Positions 58,801 to 64,000 of a DNA stretch of 64,000 nucleotides are shown piece after piece. A program made the position numbers and the translations under genes. Source of the DNA: Lutraria lutraria (taxonomy: Eukaryota > Mollusca > Bivalvia > Venerida > Mactridae). Each line of letters opens with the position of its first letter. The stretch's first letter is position 1. The stretch spans positions 942,501 through 1,006,500 of the forward strand of contig OZ026847.1 in NCBI GenBank assembly GCA_964023205.1. Reading direction: 5' to 3'. A model generated the notes under the pieces. That model ran no database searches, was not told the origin of the DNA, and worked only from the letters and a program-made list of their open reading frames with translations.

Positions 58801-59654
58801 AAAAAAAAAACGCAAAATTTTAGCCCTGCCAGTTTAAAGACGTATACAGTATTTGATTGTTCTGTCTGAATTGCGTTCTGGCTCTTGTTTAGCGTGCCCG
58901 GTGTAAAGCTGCACCGACCAACTTCTCATCAGTTTCATGTGATTTACTTGGCTCGCTTGTTGGGAGGAGGACACTGAAAAAACGTTCCTGAAAATTTTGA
59001 AAGCTGGAGCCGAGATTCGAGCCCACAACCTTTCGTTTAGTAGTCCAGAGTGTTATCACTAGAACATCTATTAAAGCATGTATTATAGTGATACGTCTGC
59101 TCTATCACCGTACATGTTCAGAAGCGAAAATACGAGTATTTGCCTTTTAAGACTTTCAGGAGCGTGTATGGAATTTACCTTGTATATCAATTTCAATTAT
59201 TATTGCTTAATATCTATATTATTATCACACCATACGATAAACATTCAGCACAACAGACTTCATAGTACAGTACAACCTCTTCATACCGGCCCTTGCTTGA
59301 GCAACAACCTCCCTGCAACAAGAACATGATTTTCTCCCTTGCACGATTTAAATATTACTTTTACCTCTCTAGAGCAATAACCTCTCAACAACAAAATAAG
59401 TTTGCTACTCCCAAAGGGTGTTGCTTTGTAGAGGTTACATTGTAGTTGAAATTAGTTCATTACAAATCTCAAGATGTATCAATAAAAGTCTGACCTGGAG
59501 GAGACATAGGAGAACATTGTACACGACCAGGTGACTCTGTAACACATTCTTCCCATAATCCTTGTCTTGTATCTCCAATCTTAACCCAGGCTGAGGCTCC
59601 AATATACATCGTCATCACGATAAGATTGACGAATCCAAACAACACAGCAATTAC
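49899..59654 (-). CDS. Claudin-superfamily four-pass membrane protein (first exon not found)
   Basis: Three minus-strand exons: 59654-59495, 58112-57963 and 50137-49899. Splice phases (0, 1, 1) fit and GT-AG sites are present, giving 182 codons to a TGA. Segment 1 (VIAVLFGFVNLIVMTMYIGA) is the first membrane helix. It is followed by the claudin/PMP22 signature GLWEECV at residues 32-38, with the cysteine pair C37 and C47. Helix 2 is LALLGLILCFVSSIVTCVGF, helix 3 spans the next junction (YFVSMLLYFLA/VMFNTTALI) and helix 4 is GVGWLSTALLVVSALMLCL. The short cytoplasmic tail is acidic (IEEEEEVVI) and ends like a class II PDZ ligand. Claudin-family proteins act in cell junctions or as channel or receptor partners; which one applies here cannot be told. 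A short upstream coding exon must supply the ATG. Confidence 0.85.
50325..50795. mobile_element. Inverted-repeat element of about 470 bp (MITE or foldback)
   Basis: TTGGCTAATCTTAGGTCATT at 50366 and TTCAAGGGCAGATAACT just after it are matched in reverse complement at about 50706-50743 (ATTATCTGCCCTTGAATG, then TAAAATCAGCCAA). Further out, GGGGATTGACGAACT (about 50327) pairs with GAGTCCGTCAACCCC (about 50775). The paired arms are thus roughly 75 bp with gaps. Target duplication not found. Confidence 0.65.
51290..51490 (+). repeat. SINE-like repeat with degenerate tRNA-type boxes
   Basis: GAGTTGTAACACTTAGGAGTACTGAACG followed by GAGGGTTTGAATGTCGGCTC resembles a tRNA A-box region followed by a B box (GGGTTTGAATG). 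The unit continues with GAGCCAAGCACTGC and ends toward CCATTGAAAATGTA. No second copy was recognised in the window. Confidence 0.4.
52637..52853. mobile_element. MITE-like element with imperfect inverted ends
   Basis: AAATACTGCATTTTCATTTA with TTTTCGTCGG at the left end pairs with the complement of CCAACGAAAATTACTGATTC and CACAGTATTT at the right. The interior repeats TTTCGTGG/CCACGAAAT in inverted order. Sequences of this kind (TTCGTGG, CACGAAATTTAATC) are common in marine invertebrate genomes, from memory. Confidence 0.55.
53122..53225 (+). repeat. SINE-like fragment with tRNA-like head and CAAACAAACAG tail
   Basis: GTAGCTCGCGGGTTGTCTAATGG resembles a tRNA A-box region, and GAAAGTTCAAGTC a degenerate B box. 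It ends in CAAACAAACAG, like the family at 59740. Short and diverged. Confidence 0.4.
53794..54294. mobile_element. hAT-like non-autonomous element
   Basis: 501 bp between TAGGGATGGGTATTG and the complement of TAGTGATGCACGATA, the usual hAT end style. Subterminal GATATATTGCGATACG- and GGTATACGGTATT-type repeats lie at both ends. The flanks ATTGTAAT and ATGTTAAC match at five of eight positions, so a target duplication is possible but decayed. Confidence 0.65.
54415..55030 (+). pseudogene. Mariner-type transposase, dead copy
   Basis: The plus-strand reading in shifting frames gives KVGSTIVV-like text around the mariner KWVPRLL block (read as AKWVPRLLSKDEMENRE), then FLNRMITTGETWLYYYDP, HQDNASSHWALDTQ, DRPSYSQDLAPCD and GGYFDKM. 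These are the mariner landmarks GDETW, HDNAxxH and YSPDLAPxDF. In the first block the aspartate codon is missing (TGETW instead of TGDETW), which deletes one of the three catalytic acids. Stops are frequent, and much of the middle of the protein (before HQDNA) is absent. No terminal repeats were located. Confidence 0.8.
56024..56205. repeat. 16-bp minisatellite, about 11 copies
   Basis: Tandem AAACACATATACTTGT with minor variants, inside the last intron of the claudin-like gene. Confidence 0.9.
57787..57952. repeat. Short inverted-repeat segment with a duplicated CACCACGGGCACAGAGG
   Basis: AAACTCAAATCTCA (57787-57800) and its complement TGAGATTTGAGTTT (57912-57925) enclose 111 bp. The 17-mer CACCACGGGCACAGAGG occurs at about 57842 and 57937, just inside the intron next to the donor of the second claudin exon. 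Confidence 0.6.
58101..58518 (-). repeat. Fourteen tandem 30-bp copies of a claudin exon splice acceptor
   Basis: On the minus strand the unit is CTATTTTCAGACTGGGTATA followed by TGCCTTGTTT. Each unit contains TATTTTCAG|ACTGGG, identical to the real acceptor and first bases of the exon at 58112-57963, with GTATAT or GTCTAT variants. The unit is a multiple of three and open in the exon frame, so minus-strand translation gives FSDWVYALFL repeats straight into the exon sequence DWVYACRGLALLG. Confidence 0.95.
58660..58810. repeat. GGCGG/CCGCC hairpin-type repeat
   Basis: TTAGCGGCGGCGG, TTTTGGCGGATTT, AAATCGCCAA and GACCACCGCCAATATTT form nested inverted repeats in about 100 bp, followed by a poly-A run. 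This looks like a small foldback element. Confidence 0.45.
58840..59070 (-). mobile_element. tRNA-derived SINE
   Basis: On the minus strand TTCTAGTGATAACACTCTGG resembles a pol III A box and GGGCTCGAATCTCGGCTC a B box, 35 bp apart, as in a tRNA gene. The body follows with CAAGCGAGCCAAGTAAATCA and GCTTTACACCGGGCACG. Body blocks recur at 61430-61515, which supports a repeat family. It lies in the first recognised intron of the claudin-like gene. Confidence 0.7.
59266..59444 (-). mobile_element. MITE family A, copy 4
   Basis: 179 bp with clean ends TACAGTACAACCTCT and AGAGGTTACATTGTA. This copy shows the TA-CAGT...ATTG-TA structure best. Orientation is opposite to copies 1 and 3. Confidence 0.9.
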
Positions 59655-59739
59655 CTACAATAACAAAACAATGATATTGATAATGCCGATATTGATCAAT
59701 TTGATGATATTGATGATGATGGTCATGATAATGCCAATG

Positions 59740-59975
59740 CTGAGTGGTTAACGTCGCTGACTTCGAGTCACTATAACTTCTCACTGATAGAGCATCATCG
59801 TGGTACGAACCCAGCTACCGACCATGTCTCTTTATGTGAGAAAGTAGGCAGTTGATTACGCAGGATGGGCGTCTAGTACTGGTACTTCCCAGGAGCGATG
59901 GTTAGATGAACTGTCCGCCTCATATGATTCTGACAGTTGAAAGGGGGCGTAAATCAAACAAACAAACAGACAAAA
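59740..59975 (+). mobile_element. tRNA-derived SINE with CAAACAAA tail
   Basis: GCTGAGTGGTTAACGTCGCTG resembles a tRNA A-box stretch and GTGGTACGAACCCAGC a B box. The body reads GTAGGCAGTTGATTACGC and GATGAACTGTCCGCCTCA, then GAAAGGGGGCGTAAATC and the tail CAAACAAACAAACAG. The 3' part is shared with 44010-44135. Confidence 0.75.
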
Positions 59976-60013
59976 CAGTGATAGCAATTATGACAATAAT
60001 GTTGGTGATGGCG

Positions 60014-60184
60014 ATGATGAATACTGATTATATCGATAATGATGAATACTGATTATATCGATAATGATGAATACTGATTATATCGATAATGATGAATACT
60101 GATTATATCGATAATGATGAATACTGATTATATCGATAATGATGAATACTGATTATATCGATAATAATGAATACTGATTATATC
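60014..60184. repeat. 25-bp minisatellite, about 6.5 copies
   Basis: Tandem GATGAATACTGATTATATCG plus ATAAT, nearly identical units, followed by a diverged GATGATG-rich stretch. Confidence 0.9.
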
Positions 60185-60364
60185 GGTATTGATAAAGATA
60201 ATGTTGACGATGATGATGGTTGTGTTGATGGTGGTATAAACTCACGCTGTGATGATATATATGTTATATCGACAAGGTTAACTGAAAGGAGTTCCTTGTC
60301 CTTTGTTGTCAGATACTGGCTATTAAAGGATTTACTTTGGTCTACAAAGAAACTCCTATAATTA

Positions 60365-60530
60365 TTTACCTCAGAAACAATAGAAAATATCAATTATATT
60401 CCGTCACTGGTGCCTGATCGACGTCTACTAATTCGGGAAATTAATTTTCCTGATTTGAGAAAATGGAAATAATCTGAGACTGTCTGACCGGAAGTGACGT
60501 GATATAACTGGTAATTACATCCGGGTTATT
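60365..60530 (-). promoter_or_regulatory. Possible 5' untranslated exon of the claudin-like gene
   Basis: The minus strand has a consensus donor TCTGAG|GTAAAT at 60370 preceded by sequence richer in GC, including GTCACTTCCGG (an ETS-type word). There is no ATG that opens a useful frame. This is a speculative placement upstream of the first recognised exon. Confidence 0.2.
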
Positions 60531-60539
60531 CTATCAACT

Positions 60540-61425
60540 ATGGACCGAACACGTTATTTATGAGTATGAAATAATATAAACTTCATCATGCAACAGCTTG
60601 GACTATGTGTCATGGCTTGTGATAGTAAACAACAAACACACGAGCTAACTCATGCAACAAATCATGACATTGCTGTATTTACGAGCCCACAATGTGGATT
60701 TGGAATACATTGAAATGAACGAAATCTTAGGTAACCTTACATCATTGTATCATGTGCAGAACAGAATTTTCGTTTTGGCGTGTGCGTAGTTCATAGTCAT
60801 ATATAAACACAAATACAGTACATACAAATATCATAGTGTAGGACATTCCCCCCCCCCCTCATGAAAAATTGATGGCCATTGTGGACATTTGCCTCCCCCC
60901 CCCCAAGTACTTATTTGATTGTGCACATATATCCCCAGTGGTAATGTCTTAGTGGACATTTGTCCCCCAGTTCACTATATTTTTAACAAATATTTTAGAA
61001 CTTATCATTGGGGGCTAATGTCCGTATCCCATATATGAACATGGTCATCTAAACAAATAAGCTATAGTTGGTGAGGATGGACCTAATGAGTTGATATGCG
61101 TTAATGAGCTTAGCAGATTATAGTTTATCAATTGATACATTCCAACGAACTAGTATGCAGACATCATGAACTAAGATTAATGTTATAGAATGTCTGTTGT
61201 TTGCCATCTGGAGTAGTTTAAAGTAGTTTCACTATAAGAAATCGAAATAAACTGTACTATATTCGTATAAATAATGCATGCAGTCACAAACTAACGCTAT
61301 TTTAACGGTCCATTCGACAGGTATGGTCATTTCAGGGCCACCCAAGAAAGAGAGGAGAGAAGACACAAAATAACCGGGCATTTGTATTTTACTTTTATTT
61401 CGAAAAGTTTTTCCTAGTCCTATAT
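60540..61425. other. Spacer with two poly-C tracts
   Basis: Runs of 10 C at 60848 and 60895 each lie next to a GTGGACATTTG-like word (60872 and 60953), a local diverged duplication of about 80 bp. No coding signal. Confidence 0.5.
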
Positions 61426-61429
61426 CGTG

Positions 61430-61515
61430 CCCTGTGTAAAGCACCGCCTGGGATTTACTTAATTTAATACTTGACTCGGTAGTTGGAATGTGCACACTGC
61501 AAAAGTAAACCCAAG
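61430..61515 (-). repeat. SINE body fragment related to 58840-59070
   Basis: On the minus strand CGAGTCAAGTATTAAATTAA and GGCGGTGCTTTACACAGGGC align with the body of the SINE at 58840. The head is missing. The minus-strand ORF at 61232-61618 runs across it and is probably chance. Confidence 0.5.
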
Positions 61516-62106
61516 AAATGTTGACAAGATTTTGTTTGTTTTTAGGTTTACGGATTGTTTTTCTGGGTAAGATGTCGGCGTATGAAAGGTCATTGAGATA
61601 ATCAACTGAAAAAAGCAAGAGAAAACACTCGTAGATCTATACAATTATTCAGTAAATTATAATCTATATTGATAACTAACACTTTTACAATAATAGTCAA
61701 TACGTACGTTTGTTGATATTATCGCTATTACGGCATACATTGTGAACTACGTTTTTGAATTAGTGGTAGACAATTAATAACATACTTGAAACAAATAATC
61801 GATCAAGAAATTGTTTGCGTATATATTAACACTTCTTCAGTCGAGTTTTTTTTTCTTTGAACCCAGAATCATCAACACATGTTTCCACGTGTTGATATTA
61901 CAGATTATTACTATACGTTTATTGTTTAGATCTCTAAATGAAAGATATATGATTCTGTTATACTGCTGGTTTGAGTAGAGTGCATTTTTGAAACGTTGTG
62001 ATAGAGAGTGGTGTATAGTTTTTTATTCCATTTTATATAAGATTGTTCAGCATAAACTGTATGGTCAAGGACTCGAACTTTGCCACGGTCCTTTTATGAA
62101 ACCACA

Positions 62107-62281
62107 TACAGTCAAATCTGGCTAAGCGATCACCCCCGAATAATAAAGACCACCATGCGAACAAAGGCCACTCTTTTAAATGTTTATTTGATTATTTAGT
62201 ACAAAAATACCTCCGAATAAAGACGACGTGTCAATACAGATAAAATCGTTTTCTTTCCCAAGGTTCACAGGTTCGACTGTA
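62107..62281 (+). mobile_element. MITE family B, complete copy
   Basis: 175 bp bounded by TACAGTCAAATCTGG and CACAGGTTCGACTGTA, imperfect inverted repeats flanked by TA. The interior has CCGAATAATAAAGACCACC and AACAAAGGCCACTC and matches 46128-46320. The end structure is like family A, but the interior is unrelated. Confidence 0.75.
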
Positions 62282-62289
62282 GCTCTAAA

Positions 62290-64000
62290 AACACGTTAGT
62301 ACGGGCACCATCAATATGGTCTGAACCCAGATAACTTGTTTATATTACCAATCTATTGAAAGCGACCAGGGATCCTATTGCGACATAGTGTTTATCGCTT
62401 GACTCATTTTGTTATGCTCCATTTGCAGCAGTTATGTAACAGTGCAGTGATTTGTATAGATTGTATAAAAATGTTCAGCACAGTCTAGAGTCTACCCCCA
62501 AAGAATGTATACATCATATAGTGATACGGTATTGCCAACATATGTTAACACATTATAAGATTATAGATCGGAATGTTACATATAGAAAACAACATGGTAT
62601 ATTATAATGCAATAGAAAATACATCAGGGCGGTGTTGGCGAGCAAATAATCTTAACAATTATAGTTACCTGTCGCGAAAGAGAACACGCTTCTAGTTTTA
62701 TGCAGTGTAGAATAATATTGCATTATACATTTATAGTTATATACAGTATATTATTCACATAAATATATAGCGGAGACAAAATGTTTAATGCAACATTCTT
62801 ATATGTGTCTTATATGTAACTATCATTTTTGGAACGATAATTCAGTTTTCCATAGCCGTTACTCGCTCGGTGCGCATGAATCTGTATGCTGACAAAAGTA
62901 CTACATTTATCTACATCCGCCATGATTAAATAGTTCCTATCCGTGTTGATGTGCAAGTATTTTGAAGTTCATTTTCCATGAGTACTTTCTGTACTTTGGT
63001 TTTTGAACACATTGATACAATATGACCCACTTTATGTTATCTTGCATTTCGAAGCTTTATGACATCATTTATGATCCGTGTATAATTTCCCTTCTATGGA
63101 TGTACGACAGCATCTTATCACGCTTGTCGTAGACATCACATTATGCAAACAATATGTCATCATTAGTTGTATTCATTGATTTACATAATCATATTGATAT
63201 TAACATCCTAACCCAATTATGATAAGATTTGTTTATCAGTTATTAATTGTAAATTGTGTAAAAGCCGTCGAGTTCATAGATCATTTACGAGCGGGGAGAG
63301 ACTCAGTCTATCAACTGCTTCCCATTAACTCCGTCTGTACAAATCCTATGACAATCGGAACTCCTCAGTGTTTGTCTAAAGAAAGTACCTCGGATATGAT
63401 AGACAGGCCGCCATTTTGTTGTTGTTGTTCACGGGCAGCTACTTTCAACCATGGCTGACCCTGGGAATCTAACGATTGAAACAACATGTTTCTATCTCAA
63501 TGTGAATTTGATGCCCATTTTATCAATCGCAAACGATAAACTCGTTTTAAAGTTTGAAATTCTGTGAAAACAGTACCTAGTGTTGAAAAAGTAGTGACCG
63601 GAAACCATATTTCTCGGTTACGGAAATACCCAAGTAGCAACGACTGAGCCTTAGGTCCACTGCAACATGGAACGGGAACCGGTTTAATCTCTATCCAGAC
63701 TTGCCATATGTGTCGTTCTTTATCTCTCACATACATTATGTGAGGCATTATGAAGCACAACTCTGTGTATAGGTATGGGGAGAATAGTAATGTGCATTTA
63801 ACGGAGATGTTCAGTCGATGTAGATAATCAGTTGATTATTAATTTGTTAATAGTTGTGGGATTTGATACGAATCATAACTTGTCAGCATTATTTCATGAA
63901 CGTACTTTTAATGATAACATTTTACCATGAGATTAAAATGGTTATGAAACCCAATAACCAAGAACAGTCGAGTGTTAATACTTTGAGATCCTCATCAATA
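62290..64000. other. Right-end region, no gene recognised
   Basis: Mostly AT-rich unique sequence. On the minus strand near 63414 an AAAATGGCGGCC start-like context is followed by a GAG|GTAC donor-like site, but its phase does not fit the claudin-like exons. ORFs at 63219-63458 and 63497-63760 match nothing I recognise. Confidence 0.4.

Noticed and set aside
61232..61618. 128-codon minus-strand ORF as a gene
   Set aside because: It crosses a SINE body fragment and has no recognisable domain or supported splice sites.
63400..63440. ATGGCGGCC as first coding exon of the claudin-like gene
   Set aside because: With the GAG|GTAC donor the exon is 26 nt from the ATG, giving phase 2, but the next known exon needs phase 0.

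Overview
This window looks like animal nuclear DNA, most likely from a mollusc and probably a bivalve. It is AT-rich, has spliced genes with GT-AG introns, and is packed with LINEs, a DIRS-like element, hAT, mariner and TTAA-type DNA transposons, tRNA-derived SINE-like repeats and long minisatellites. A repeat at 34.0-34.6 kb (start AACAAGAGGGCC, end GGTGAGCTAAAAA) is of a kind I associate with molluscs from memory. There are no bacterial features: no operons, Shine-Dalgarno sites or CRISPR. Layout, 0-33 kb: a transposon graveyard. It holds a 50-bp minisatellite (1-575); a decayed CR1/Jockey-type LINE on + (5.6-8.85 kb); a second + strand LINE that carries a 2A ribosome-skipping motif (10.4-18.6 kb) and is broken by three later insertions (a 4.1-kb minus-strand LINE, a 75-bp MITE and a 516-bp TTAA-flanked element); a minus-strand DIRS-like tyrosine-recombinase retrotransposon (19.5-23.5 kb) that contains an 847-bp hAT element with an exact 8-bp target duplication; a LINE 3' fragment (26.6-27.9 kb); a Polinton/Maverick-like integrase with a chromodomain facing a small gene that resembles half of TATA-binding protein (28.4-29.3 kb); and a 5'-truncated LINE (29.9-31.25 kb). 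Layout, 33.6-43.3 kb: a complete eight-exon TMEM163-like gene on + (252 codons by splicing). Intron 5 carries a 3.1-kb satellite of 50/51-bp units with higher-order structure. Exon 7 is preceded by four tandem copies of its own splice acceptor, and the stop codon is followed by a 27-bp minisatellite. Layout, 44-64 kb: a 40-bp minisatellite of about 41 copies, then a 28-bp array, then a minus-strand claudin-superfamily gene (three exons found at 59.65-49.9 kb; the first coding exon was not found). Its second recognised exon is preceded by 14 tandem 30-bp copies of its splice acceptor. The introns hold a mariner pseudogene, hAT-like and other MITEs, and SINE-like elements. The two host genes are convergent and both encode multi-pass membrane proteins; nothing in the sequence links their functions. 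The most unusual signals are the two arrays of tandem splice acceptors, both of which keep the downstream exon frame open, and the TBP-like gene beside the Polinton integrase.
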